NCBI GenBank assembly: GCA_950106755.1 | Contig: OX467087.1 | Location: 24,060,047-24,124,046, forward strand | DNA from: Climacium dendroides | Taxonomy: Eukaryota > Streptophyta > Bryopsida > Hypnales > Climaciaceae | Direction: 5' to 3' | DNA: 64,000 bases | In this document: one piece after another, positions 23,229 through 34,766 of the stretch | Layout: each line of letters opens with the position of its first letter | Numbering within the stretch: position 1 is the first letter of the stretch | The notes under the pieces: model-generated | Seen by the model: only the letters and a program-made list of their open reading frames with translations | What the model was told of the DNA's origin: nothing | Database searches by the model: none | Made by a program: the position numbers and the translations under genes

Positions 23229-24196
23229 ACCCTAAAAGAGTTCCCTTAGGGGTCAAAATGGATTTTGGGCAGGCTCCTATGACCTCAATTTTTGATGAAA
23301 TTTTTTGAAATTTTCTCGTAAAATAGAAGAAATTATTATCTTCATGAATACGTAATAAAAGAGGTTCAATCTATAGTTGTGCATTTTATAAAGTATTGAT
23401 GCTAGTAACAAATAATTTTGATATAATTTTTATTTCAATTGGTACGTGGGAGCAAAATTTATGCCATTTTAAACATAATTTTTATGTCACTAGATAGAAA
23501 AAGAAATCTACAAGAACTAAAAATTTAAAAAATTTGAATTTTTTTCTTATAGATTTTAGTTTTGTTTACATTTGAAGCTATTATTCATTCCATTTGGAGT
23601 AGTTATGGTGAAAGTTATGACAATCTTGATTTTCAAGCAATTTAAACACTTTCTTGAAAAAATAACTTATAGGATTCATTTTTTAATGCAATTTTCAAAA
23701 ATATTGTTGGAGGAGGTGAAATTTTCTTTCTTCAACAATATCACCATTGGGATTGTTGTGTTTTCATCCCATATTAGAGCTATTAACAATTTAGTTTTTC
23801 TTTCAAACTTGAACCTTCTTCTATTTAAAAAAAATTTAAGAATGGAAATCAAGTTTGTTTTTTCTGAAATTTTTAACCTAGACTTTCAAGTCAATTCTTC
23901 AAAATAAAAAATTTTAAATTAAAATTTTGTAGAGTAAAATTTTTCCACAAATAGTAGTTAAAGTCATCTAAAATTGGAGGCCAATGTTAAAAAAAATCTC
24001 CAACTTTGAATGCTAATATCTTCTAATCTATGCGGCCAAATTTCATGGAATTTTTACTAGATGATCTCAAACAAGTACAAGATCTTATGATTAGATTCTA
24101 AAAAATGTTTTTAATTTTTTTGCTTTTAGGTGAATACAACAAAATTGGTAGTTTTGAGTGGTATTTGATAGAAAATTTGCCTTGGCCCTTTAGGGG
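23229..24196. mobile_element. TTAA-flanked non-autonomous element, family A
   Basis: The right end is CTTTAGGGG followed by TTAA (24197-24200). The left end ACCCTAAAAGAGTTCCC follows CTAA, a one-base variant of TTAA. The body shares phrases with 40488-41390, 44635-45528 and 63561 to the window end (GGATTTTGGGCAGGCTCC near the left end, GAAAGTTATG-ACAATCTTG in the middle). A 111-codon ORF inside it (23572-23907) has no recognisable domain. Confidence 0.7.
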
Positions 24197-24200
24197 TTAA

Positions 24201-25133
24201 TGAACATTGGCATTCATTTTTTTTCTTTTTGTAGGAAGCAACAAGTTTTACTTTCCAAGTGTTCTCATCTCCAATGTGCTACAAGTTTAGAAAAATATTC
24301 TAAAAATGTTCATAGTACTAAAGTTTAAAAGTAAAAATCAAAAAAGAAGTTTGTAAATTGTTTGTCTTTGTATTAGTTTGGTAAACTATAATTTGTAAAG
24401 TAGCAGTGAACAATATTTTTTGTCCATAATTTTGGAGGTGATTTGAATCTAAGAATTGAGACATCTAAAAACATAGTGAAATATTAGAGTTAATTGTAAA
24501 GTTCCACCTGTGTTTGTGAACCAATGTTAGAGGAAGGTTTAGCTAAGAATATAGGACAAAACAAACTCAACATGAAACTTCATCAAACCTTAGTTTTGAT
24601 GGTCCAAGGAGTTTTGTCGTGTGTTTTTTCTAGAGTACAACTCCTAGTTCCACATCGCTCACACTTTACAATTAACTCTGTTATTCAATGGATGTTTTTT
24701 CAAATTTTCAAATTGAATCATTTCAAACTAAGGAATTTAGAATATTAAATGTGTGAGAGTTGAAGCTAGAATTTTCAAATACTAGATTATGAATTTGAAG
24801 TTTAAATATAAAATTTATTAAATAAATAAATCTGTAGATTTATAAATTGAAATTTAATAGATTTTTAATTTTTAATTTTTTTAGAACTTGAAAGTGTTAG
24901 GTGATTGTGATTGTGATTGTGAACAAACAAACATGTGGTACAACAACATTAATTTAGGAATTGAAAATTTTTCAAAATAAATAAATAAATATTATTTGTA
25001 TTTGTTTTTGTTTTGTATTTAAGAAATAAACACATTTTTTGAAGTGTTGTGTGTTTATTGTATACTATTCTATATTTTTCTTAAATTGAAAATGAATTTA
25101 AAGATTTTATACATTTAAACAATTGGATGTTAA
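24201..25133. other. AT-rich spacer
   Basis: There is no gene. A short (GATTGT)n run lies at about 24900. The 74-codon ORF at 24524 has no recognisable product. Confidence 0.4.
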
Positions 25134-25703
25134 CCCTAAAGCATTCCAATGTCCATTTTCTAGACAATGAACAAATTCAGATTCTTATTTTTGTCTCATT
25201 CCTACTTGGATGAAAGTCATCCTAATTTTTGGTGATACTTTATCAAGTTTTTGTCCTATTTATTGGTTGGATTTGGTATTACTAGAGTATATATTTTTCT
25301 AAACTTACAAATGTGGAAGTATCTCAAGTGATCAACTTGCATTGACTCTAGTTCAAAATTGTTTCTACAAAAATGAGGTCATAGATGGAAAAATCTCAAA
25401 AAAGCACCGAGTTAAGAGAACCTCATTTTAAATCCATTCCAAGTTTTCCAACAAGTTTTACTCAAAAATTGATAATCTTTTGCTTGTATTCAAATTTAGA
25501 AGGAATTCTAAAATTTTCCTTTCAAAATTTATAGAAAAAGATTGGTAATAGTATTGGTGGATCTAACCATATGGATGGAATCTAAAATTCAAAATCTACA
25601 ACATCTATTTGTATAGCAATTCCAAAATATTCTTTGAAATCATTCTTTATAATGTTTTTTTCCCAAATCATCAATTTTGGAGAAGACTCCACAAGTTTAG
25701 GGG
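25134..25703. mobile_element. TTAA-flanked element, family B copy 1 (570 bp)
   Basis: TTAA (25130-25133) precedes CCCTAAAGCATTCC and GTTTAGGGG precedes TTAA (25704-25707). The whole body aligns by eye with 34767-35335, of nearly equal length (569 bp). No long ORF is present. Confidence 0.85.
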
Positions 25704-25796
25704 TTAAGGGTAGTTTTCTAAAGAGTATTGTAAATTTATAATTCACATTATACTAATAATTACAAACATTTAGAAAGTGTAGCTAGAAATTGTCAA

Positions 25797-26700
25797 CCCC
25801 TAAAACGTCCCCGAGGATTGAAATTGTCCTCACATAGTTTTAGTTCAATTCAAATTGCTATAACTTTTGTATCTAATTTCCAAATTCTATAAAACTTAGT
25901 AGAAAAGTTGCACATACTATTCTAGTTTGTGCAATAAAATTTTTAAGATCAATACAAGATGCAATGATATTTTGGGAGTCAATGGAAGTTCATAGGTTCC
26001 AATTTGGTGACTGCAACTTTGAGAGCCTGTATCTCCTTCATCCAATGTTCATTTTCAATCAAATTTGTTGGTTTATGTTTTTCTTAAAGTCTAGTTATTG
26101 TGGTAAAATTTTCATGTTAGTCCAAGTTGTTTTGAATATTTGGGAGCAATTCAAAGTTCAAAACCCTAAAATTATTTTTTACAATGAACTTTGGCAACTT
26201 GTTTCTTCTTCATACAATGTTCATTTTCAATAAATAAAAATTGGGAAAAGTTGCACATACTAGTTTAGTTTTTGTGGTTAAATATACCATATCAATCCAA
26301 GAAGTTATGAGTGACTGAGAAACACTTTTGTAGAAGGAGGCTTAGCCTTATATGTGTTTTTTTGCAACTCTTATTGACATTTCAAAGCCATTTTGCAGAC
26401 ACAATGAGTCAATTGAATGGTATTTTCTTTCACCAATTTATATGTATGTTGATTTTGAAGCACTTTATAGTTTGAAGGTTTTCATTTGAGAAGTATTGGA
26501 CATCAAATTTCGCCTCCAAATTTGTTGCTGGGAAAATTTCAACGTTTGTTTTCAACACTAAAACATTATGATCTTGCAATCCATCTAGCCTAATGATTCC
26601 AAATTTGATTAATAACATCTACGACATGTACACTATGAGATTGTATGGTTGAGATTTCTACACCTTAGTGACATTTAGACCTATAACATTTCATAAGCAA
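25797..26700. mobile_element. TTAA-type element, diverged family C copy
   Basis: It begins CCCCTAAAACGTCCCC after TCAA, a one-base variant of TTAA. The body follows the same phrase order as 47293-48262 (a GTCCTCACA block, then TAACTTTTG-ATC, then a GTTTTGAAT-TTGGGAGCAATTC block, then a TGTATGGTTGAGATTT block near the end). The right end is not clear and may have been replaced by the family D element that follows. Confidence 0.6.
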
Positions 26701-26712
26701 TGATGATTTTAA

Positions 26713-27150
26713 GTCCCAAACAATAGTTTTGGGAAGCATAGATTTTAGAGTAGCTCCCTACAGATGGAATTTTCATTTTTTTTCTTCAAAATTTTCACAC
26801 AACCTATGGTGAAGGAGTAACTTTAAGGCCAACAATTTTCATAACTTTTGAATACAAGGATAAAAAGTTATTGTATGATATGTAGTTTCTTTCTGAAGGT
26901 GGGTAGTTTGGATAGATTAGAGAAAATCACTTTTTTCAAAAATAAAAATTTGAAATTGGTTTTCTAGATTTATATATACCTGGAAAGCTTTGAATCATTC
27001 CATTTTGATGATTGAGATGAAAGTTATGAGGAGTTCTAGTTTGCAGCTAGTTATGGATTTTCTACTCTAAAATAAACTTTGAAGTTCTTTATTTAACTCA
27101 ATTTTCAGTGTTATTGAAAAAAAGTGAATTCATAGGATGTAGATTTTTTA
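26713..27150 (+). mobile_element. Family D repeat
   Basis: It starts after TTAA (26709-26712). It aligns with the reverse complement of about 49545-49917 (blocks CATAACTTTTGA, AAAGTTATTGTATGATATGT, TTTGAAATTGGTTTTCTAGA, GATGAAAGTTATGAGGAG). Partial copies lie near 58.5 and 62.7 kb. It is non-coding. Confidence 0.6.
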
Positions 27151-28510
27151 TTACAACATTCAAACCATTGGAATTGGCATTTCTCAATTCCATAAATAAA
27201 TTATTAAGAATTTAGTATTTTGAATCATTCTCTACTTCTATCCTTTTACTATTTTTTTCTATGTATTGTGCAATTCCAAATGATTTGAAGATTTTCAAGT
27301 ATGTAGCCAACTTCATTTGAAGAATGAATTGAAAGAGCCATAGTCATTTGGGACATTTTTTTATACAAATGTGACCTTGTGAAGTGCAATTGCTTGTTTT
27401 TTCACATGGCAAAATAAAGAATTTTTGTCAATTCAAATGCTAATATCTTGCTAACATCTTGTATTTTTAGACTAAATTTTTTAACATAAATTTTTTCTAA
27501 TAAAGAATTTGTAGTGAAAGTAGTAAAGCAAGACTATTTAAGGTATTAGAATGTACTCGGTAAAGGTTCATCAAAGAACATTTTCTTCATTGAGAACACA
27601 AAAATCTTGTTTTGTAAATGGTGAAAGTTTTGGAATTTCTTCTTCACATTCTTATATTGTTTAGGTGGAAGATTGTACGGAGGAACCCACAAAAAAAATA
27701 CTTGAAGTTTTTCAGTCTATTCAATTGAAATGGCAATCTTGAATGGTATTTGATTTCAAAGGACTTGGGAGATTGGGAACCACAATACATACTACAATGA
27801 TTAATGAAGCAATAATGAAACAAATGAACACAATATTAATACAATTATAGACCAATTACAACATCACAAAAATACAAGAAATAAAAAATGAATGTTAACA
27901 ATCAATAATCTTGGTTTTTAATATATTAGGTTGAAGGTCATAATGCCTTCCAAATTTCAAGTTTTGCCTCTATCAATTTAAAATAAAATGAAAAGTGCAA
28001 TAATAATGTTTTGACAAAGAATAATTCATTAACTTCTCTAATGCAAAATAATGTGAAACATCATCTAACTAAAAATGGTGATGTCATGAGCAAGTTATAT
28101 ACTACATAAGCTTCTAAGATTTAAAGGATGTTGAAATGCACTACAATATGCCTAATACAATTGAATGATTTAATGTATTTGAATCTACATTATGTACGTG
28201 TTCAAGTTATGCATGCATTTTGAGTATAAATTATTTTTCAAGAAATAATATAGTGAAAAGAATTAATTATGTTTTTGAGAAATGTAACCTTTCTTTCAAA
28301 ATGGATGAAATTGTTGGAGAAATTCAAGAATGAAATTGCTGGAGAAATTGTGGAAGATATTGCTATTTCAGAAAGAAAAGATAAAAAAACAAAAAAATAT
28401 TGTACCACATTTTGGATATTACATCTACACTTGTGAATGAAAATGCAAAAAATAGATAGTTAGAGCATTAGTTGTTCATTGCCAAAACAGAAGTAGTAAA
28501 GATATTTTAA
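27150..28510. other. AT-rich intergenic region
   Basis: No gene or named repeat was recognised. Confidence 0.4.
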
Positions 28511-28514
28511 TGAC

Positions 28515-28890
28515 TACCACAAACCGGCTTCCGTGCAATTGTTGGACCCTGAAGTAAGAAGTCCTGCACTCTTTCATAGGAAGGTGTCTAATGTACTAGA
28601 GAATGTGTCATGGAGGGCGCATTCCCTGGCGTTAAGAGCAAGTTCCCGTACAAAATTGGCAATTCGCATACATAATCGGTAGTTCCCATTCCTACAGCGG
28701 ATTCTACAAACTAGTCGATCCGTGAAACAGCCTAAATTGGCCACACCTAATTTTAACGAAGGCCATGAGGCCACAACCTCCATCAAATCTGTTGCAGTGG
28801 GACACATGGAAAAATATGTGTATTGAAGCTTGACACAGGGATATTCATTTAGTTTTCTGATGAGCATCACTGGGAACTAAGAATAAGTTC
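28515..28890. other. GC-richer island, possible gene fragment
   Basis: Composition rises sharply against the flanks. A minus-strand frame is open for 98 codons (28574-28870), and a plus-strand frame from 28578 to about 28830 reads through except for one TAG. Neither product is recognised. It may be a decayed exon captured by a transposon. Confidence 0.25.
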
Positions 28891-29109
28891 CATGTGAGAA
28901 CGTCTAAATCTCACCATTCTAGAGTCACATTCTTGATCTAATGTCACACTCTAGGGGAGGTTTAGAGCCTTTCTTTGGTTTCTATTGGGTTTGTTCTTTA
29001 ATTCCAAGCTCTTAGTAAATCAACATGATACTCCAAATTTTTTTGAAATCACCATGAAAATCACTGTACTTGGACATAATTTTGAACATAGGAAATCACT
29101 ATATGCCTT

Positions 29110-29259
29110 GTTGACACTCCATACCTTCCAGCTTTGCATTTGAGAAAATTTTAGGTTGGGGTTTGGAGAGGGCACTAGAGGTAAGTTGACACTCCATGCC
29201 TTCTAGCTTTGCATTTAAGAAAATTCTAGGTTGGAGGTTGAAGAGGGTGCTAAAGGCAT
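29110..29259. repeat. Tandem duplication, two 75-bp units
   Basis: GTTGACACTCCAT(A/G)CCTTC begins each unit (29110 and 29185), and the units differ at a few positions. No coding role is seen. Confidence 0.85.
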
Positions 29260-30005
29260 AATATGACAAACATGTATAATGGAAACATGTTTATTTTAGG
29301 AGCTCCAATCAAGCAATGGAAACATGTTTTTTTTGCAAGTAATGGAGTAAATGTAAATTAAAATAGAACACTTTGACATAGCAATAAAAAGATATTAGAG
29401 ATTACCAATTGCAAGCTCTATACATAGTTCATTGCAAAGTTTTGAATATTGTATCTTCTTCATTTTGTGTTTAAATTACATGATGGATATTTTTAGTATT
29501 CACTTCTAAAGGTCATTTAAAACATCTAATGTATCAAATTTCACCAATAATTGATAGTGGATTTAATCATCAATCAATACCAACAACATCATGTTCTAGG
29601 TTGAGGTATAGTATTAAACAACCAAAGTGTCTCAATTTGTTTAAGTAAAAATATTTGATGATATTATTTTGAAGATGGAACAATAGGAGCACTATATATT
29701 GTAATAATTAAGATTTTGGATGATTTCATATTCTAAGAGTACAAATTCCTATGGATCGGAAGCACGTTTCTAATCACATCATCCATACTAGTATTGTTAG
29801 TGGTAGGAATGAAAGGTTCATATTATATAATTTGCAAGTAAAATAAGTCTACACCATACAGACAAATATCCAAAATCTGCATCTAATCTGAAGTACAATA
29901 AAGCACCTTATCAGATTAAAAAAAAGACAAAGTCTAATGTTGTTTAGACTTTTCCAAGCACTCATATTGCCGTGCACCAAAAGACTCTTGATTGGAAAAA
30001 TATGT
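29260..30005. other. AT-rich spacer upstream of CAD copy 2
   Basis: No gene was recognised. The sequence is unrelated to the corresponding flank of CAD copy 1, which carries a MITE instead. Confidence 0.4.
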
Positions 30006-30009
30006 TGCC

Positions 30010-30115
30010 GCCACACATGGCAGCGACTCGCAACGCAACATGCAGCCACCTCCCTTTCGTCATCAGTCCTTCGTCCCCTATAAAAGCTCTCAAACAAACA
30101 TCCAAGACCATTCTA
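30010..30115 (+). promoter_or_regulatory. Stranded second CAD-type core promoter with TATA box
   Basis: ACACATGGCAGCGACTCGCA, CAACATGCAGCCACCTCC and TATAAAAGCTCTCAA (TATA at 30079-30085) are a diverged copy of the proximal promoter at 30222-30345 and of CAD copy 1 at 11700-11823. It is followed directly, about 30 bp after the TATA box, by sequence that matches the region upstream of the CAD1 promoter. It may be the original CAD2 promoter. If active, it would give a leader about 220 nt longer. Confidence 0.75.
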
Positions 30116-30299
30116 AACTTGACTAAAGCCGGCCATGAATTAGTGTAGCTTGGAGACCAAGCCCCAGTCACCTTTCTGATTTTCCAGGCACTCAAAGCAA
30201 TTTCGTTCGAAACTTTCCGTTGTCGCGCACACATAGCAACGCCTCGCAAAGCAACATGCAGCCACCTCCACGTTTCCTCCCCTTCGTCACCAGTCCCTC

Positions 30300-30306
30300 T
30301 ATAAAG
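30300..30306 (+). promoter_or_regulatory. Proximal TATA box of CAD copy 2
   Basis: TATAAAG lies 110 bp before the ATG, at exactly the same offset (18522) from the copy 1 TATA box. Confidence 0.7.
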
Positions 30307-30409
30307 CTCTCAAGCATTCAGGACCACAACATTCCAAACTTCTAAGCTCCTTACATTACAGTACATTACAACAGCTTCCCTGATTTCTACATCTTGGCAA
30401 AGACGAAAA

Positions 30410-32515
30410 ATGGAGCCCAAGGAAGGGTTCGATTGTGTGGGATACGCCGCGCACGACGCCTCGGGACACCTCGTGCCCTTCAAATTCAAGCGCAGGTACC
30501 AATTCGGTCTTGGCCAAATCTTCGCAACTGATTTGTTTCCTGTCTAGGTTTTTGCACTCTTTGCATTGGGTTTCGGAGTGATTCGCTTTGGAGAGAGAGC
30601 TTCTAACGAGAGCATTTGCATTGTTTGCGAGAATTGAATGATCAGGAATTCTGGACCAGATGATGTCGTCTTTCGTGTTACCCACTGCGGAATTTGCTTT
30701 GCGGAGGTCGTGTGGACCAAGAACTTTCTCGGGGATGTCATGTACCCCGTTGTGCCCGGGTGAGGACCTGCTTACTTACCACTCCCAATTGTTTTGTTGT
30801 ATGCATTCTATAGGAAGTGCGATTCTGAGGATAGAGTACTGACTTGGAGTTAATCGGATTCCGAAAGCTTAGTGTGGCTTTGGAGAGTGGGGTACGACTA
30901 CATACGCAAGTGGGGGGAATTTGCATTCGTTTTCGCAGCTGTTGCACAATGCTAGGCCCTCAATGAGTTATTCCATTCGCTGTGTGTCAGGCACGAGATT
31001 GTAGGAGTTGTGACGAAGGTCGGCTCCGGAGTCACGAAGTTCAGAATTGGAGATCGCGTCGGCGTGGGCTATTGCGGCATGTCCTGCCAGGAATGCGATT
31101 CTTGCATTGAGGGTGCGGAAAGTATGTGCGAAAAGTCGTGTACGAGAGTCTTCAATGGCGTTGACGTGGATGGTACTGTTACTCGAGGAGGGTTTTCCAA
31201 CATCATGCAAGCTCACCAACGGTAGGCAATGTTCTACTATCCCTTGGTTCGATTCGAGAGGGTGATTGCTTTCGATCGTGCATTGGAATACGAACACTAT
31301 AACAGGAAGTAGAGCTCGGTTGCATGACCTGATCAATGCAGTGATTTTGTAGTAGTTCCGTATTTTGCTTTGAATTCATAGTCTGTTGTGAACCGAGTTG
31401 CCAACTTGTCGCGAAAGTCTTGGGTGCGGAACCAATGCACATGTATGCCTGAACTCTTGTTAAGACTATTTTTGATCTCAAGTGTTCGCGAAGTCCTTGT
31501 GTAATGTAGCACTAAGCCAGTGCAAAATTGTTAATAGATTTCTTGTAGTCCTTGCAAACCCGTTGCGAAAAGTATTACAATCACTGCCTTCTTTACCAGT
31601 GGAAGCCGTTTACAAGATGCTCACCCTGTGAGATTGTTTGACGGTTTACGAGATGCTCAGCATGTGAGACTGACAGTTTACAAGATGCTGACTATGTGAA
31701 AATGTTTGACAGGTACGTGGTAAAGATTCCGGATTCTCTGCCTTCCGACCTTGCGGCCCCTCTTCTCTGCGCAGGCATCACAGTGTACAGCCCCATGATT
31801 CGCCATGGCATGAACACCGCCGGGAAGACCCTCGGCGTCATCGGTCTGGGTGGAGTTGGGCACATGGCCGTCCGGTTCGGAAAAGCTTTTGGTCTGAAGG
31901 TGACCGTCTTCAGCACATCACTTTCGAAGGAGAAAGAAGCGCTTGGGGAACTCGGAGCGGATGCGTTCGTGGTGAGCAAAGACGAGGAAGCCATGAAGAA
32001 GCAAGCCAATAGCTTAGATTTCATCATCAACGCTGCCTCGGGGCCCATTCCATTGGATCCCTATCTTGTAGCTCTAAAACAGAAGGGCGTGCTTGTGATT
32101 GTTGGAGCTGCAAAGGAGCTGAAATTTGCCCCGCACAATGTGTTCAACAGTGAGTGACATGCTCCAGTCTCATGGATAATCTTCATGTTGAGAGAGACTT
32201 GTTACGATTCCTGCCAGGGTTTAGGGTTTAGGGTTTATGATTTAGGAAGTGATGATGCGTGTGTTCCTGTTGTGGTGGTTCTTGGTACTGAAACGGGGTT
32301 GATGTGATTCTTTTGCAGGGAAAATCATCACTGGAAGTGCTGGTGGAGGGATGCAGGAGATCCAAGAAATGCTGTATTTTTGTGGAGAAAAGGGAGTGAC
32401 GCCCATGATCGAGACCGTCAACATTGATTATGTCAATGAGGCTATAGGGCGTATGTTGAAGAATGACGTTCATTACCGCTTTGTCGTCGACGTTGAGAAC
32501 TCCTTGAAGGCATAG
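30410..32515 (+). CDS. CAD: Cinnamyl alcohol dehydrogenase-like protein, copy 2
   Basis: Five exons: 30410-30495, 30646-30759, 30991-31221, 31713-32149, 32319-32515. The product is 354 aa, intact, with identical exon lengths to copy 1. The zinc ligands (C46, H68, C163; C99, C102, C105, C113) and the GLGGVG NADPH motif are retained, so an active zinc/NADPH dehydrogenase is expected. Reading the two genes together, I find five amino-acid differences from copy 1: K85R, M92V, Y95C, L106I and V298G. Exon 4 differs only at silent positions. Four of the five changes cluster around the structural zinc lobe; the added Cys95 lies just before the zinc cysteines and near the substrate-pocket region of CADs. 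Introns 1 and 2 have the same lengths as in copy 1, intron 3 is 25 bp longer and intron 4 is 14 bp shorter. It sits in tandem orientation 16.4 kb from copy 1. Confidence 0.94.
31604..31712 (+). repeat. Three-unit tandem repeat at the end of CAD2 intron 3
   Basis: Three units of the GTTTAC(G/A)AGATGCT type precede the acceptor, against two in copy 1. The extra unit accounts for the longer intron. Confidence 0.8.
32217..32237 (+). repeat. Three telomere-type GGGTTTA units in CAD2 intron 4
   Basis: Three perfect units lie at the position where copy 1 has five; the 14-bp difference equals the intron length difference. Confidence 0.95.
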
Positions 32516-32519
32516 TGAG

Positions 32520-33000
32520 TGGATTTCCAGGGCTTCGAGGAAGAGTCTGTGTACATACGAATCAGGGAACATCCCGTTGACATGAATTTGTATCCCTGAA
32601 AATCTGAAATTAATGAGAATATGTTTTTGAAAGTGATGTTGAATTTGCTACTTGCAAACGACATCTACCAGTTTGTGGTTAGGGTTCAAGATGATAGTCC
32701 CTTCAAATGTCACTTTTTGAAAATTCTCATAATTTTCATTTTTAGTTCCAGAAAGGATGTCGTTTTCTTTTCTTTTCAGATTTCGAAGTTCGAAGAAAAA
32801 ATCTTCTTCCCAGTAGTCACCTAAAAATGTATGGTTCCATCATGCTGTAATCATCTAGAAGGAAGGAGAACAAAAACATTGAGGTTAATACCAATCTGCG
32901 ATCTACTTGATCGGCTTCTTGACTGCGTGATTTTTTAATTGTGGAATTCAATGCTTTGTCTATTCAAGCAGGCTTTGTACTAGTGTAAATTTAGTGACTT
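32520..33000. other. CAD2 3' flank, diverged homologue of the CAD1 3' flank
   Basis: Similarity to 13985-14632 continues to about 32995, with many substitutions and a deletion of roughly 130 bp relative to copy 1. The drop in identity begins right after the stop codon. Confidence 0.75.
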
Positions 33001-33079
33001 GGTGTTTGAATTGTTGTGAAGTCTTAAGAGTGGATTTGGTGGCACTTTTGCACTAGATTCATTTTGTTAATACTATTAA

Positions 33080-33223
33080 CCCATTAAGGACTAGGTCAAT
33101 GAATGGAGTGAAAAAATGACTGAAACTGACATGTTTTTATTAGTATCTACTTTGGCTACTAATGAAAACATGTTAGTTTTAGCCAGTTTTTCATTTCTTG
33201 TCATTGACTTGGTTCTTAATGGG
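33080..33223. mobile_element. 144-bp TTAA-flanked hairpin MITE
   Basis: TTAA (33076-33079) precedes CCCATTAAGGACTAGGTCAA. The inverted end, TTGACTTGGTTCTTAATGGG, is followed by TTAA (33224-33227). The arms pair over about 62 bp around a centre of roughly 20 bp. A perfect 4-bp TTAA duplication with a CCC terminus is the piggyBac-type signature. There is no coding capacity. Confidence 0.9.
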
Positions 33224-33239
33224 TTAAGGTACTATGATC

Positions 33240-34762
33240 TAAATTCTTTAAGGTAGAAACACCCCAAAGCATCCATGTTCTCATTCTTGTACCCTAGACT
33301 ACCACTAAATGTGTCTCTAGACTTTTGTTAATGTCCCCTTCAAATGCTTGATTTTGATTCACCAACGCATGTGAAGGACATATACTTAGCTCTCATTTGT
33401 TTGACTACTGATTTTTGCAAATTTTTGATTTAGGGTTCAGATATGTGACAGTTTTAGTGGTCTAGGGAGTTGGTACTTTGAAAAATCGTAGAAATTACAT
33501 ACCACATCCAAAAAATCTAATTTTTTTTAATATTCATGATTCTCAACGCTATGGAAGGTGGGAGGACAAAGCCCCCTTCAAATAAAAAATGAACACATAC
33601 AAATCAAAGGAAAATGGGATGCATAGTAAAGTGTGAGATCTCATCTTCTGAATATTTTTACTTGTTAATACTACAAAAATATTATTTTTAGGAAAAATTG
33701 CCTCCAACTATGTGAAATTGTTTATATCAACTGTTTTGGATGTTTCCATCGTATGTATTGTGTCAACCTTGCATTTGGCTTCTTTTTTCCTCACCACCAT
33801 TAAATTTCAAACTAGACACGTGATCTACAAGAGTTCTACTTGGAGTGACTCCAATGTGACTTGGAGTGACTTCATCAAAATTTAATTTGATATTTGAACT
33901 CCTTACATTTTGAATTTGCATTGTCATGAGGACAAAAAGAAGCTCCACTATTTGAGAATTCAGAATATGTGTAGAGCTCCATCTCTATGGCTATCTTTTG
34001 TTAACAAATTAGTGCAAGATTGAATAGTACCTACTCTATCCCAAAGTGATCTTTGGGATGGCCTTAATTTTTTGTCCCCAAATGATCTTCCGTTATACTT
34101 TGTGACATTGCAAATTGGTTAGATTTGACTTCTAATTGTTATTTGGGACCAACAAAACAACTTCAAGTAGTAGTTCAACTTTCATCCATGCAATCATCAA
34201 GCAAAAACAAATGAAATGACTAAAGGGGTCAATCAACATTGTTCATTTTTATTTTTTGCATCTTTAAATATTGTTCGATCAAAGGAAATGAAGCTCTGGG
34301 AAACATAACAAAAGACCACATGTGGGCTTGAGCAACTAAATGCCTACAATGTGATGACCTCACACTCAATAATTAATTGACTAGTGGTGCTCCTTGAAAA
34401 TACCTGCCAAAATCTACTTTTCAATATTGCAAAACTACACTTTGAAAAAGGATATGAAAATCAAAGTTTCTACAATGCTAGGAGTGCACCAAATTCTACT
34501 TATAGTGCATATTTGTTTTTTCAAATGTTATTTTTAGCCTTAATCTAGAATATTTAGTCCAATAGGAAGATCATTTTGGATAGAAATATGAAAGTTTTTT
34601 GGTTAGAATTTTTTGCAAATATTTTCAACCCATTTTCAAACATATATACTAATGAGGTAATAATATGTTAACCAATTTCCAAAATATAAATATATTTTAG
34701 GTGACATTGATTTTTTGGTGATGCAAATTTTCGTCCTTCACTAATAGGACAAGTGCATGTAG
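33240..34762. other. AT-rich intergenic region
   Basis: There is no gene. A short direct repeat ACTTGGAGTGACT lies near 33838 and 33859. Nothing else was recognised. Confidence 0.4.
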
Positions 34763-34766
34763 TTAA

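Noticed and set aside
23572..23907. 111-codon ORF inside a family A element as a transposase
   Set aside because: The other family A copies do not keep the frame, and no catalytic motif is visible.
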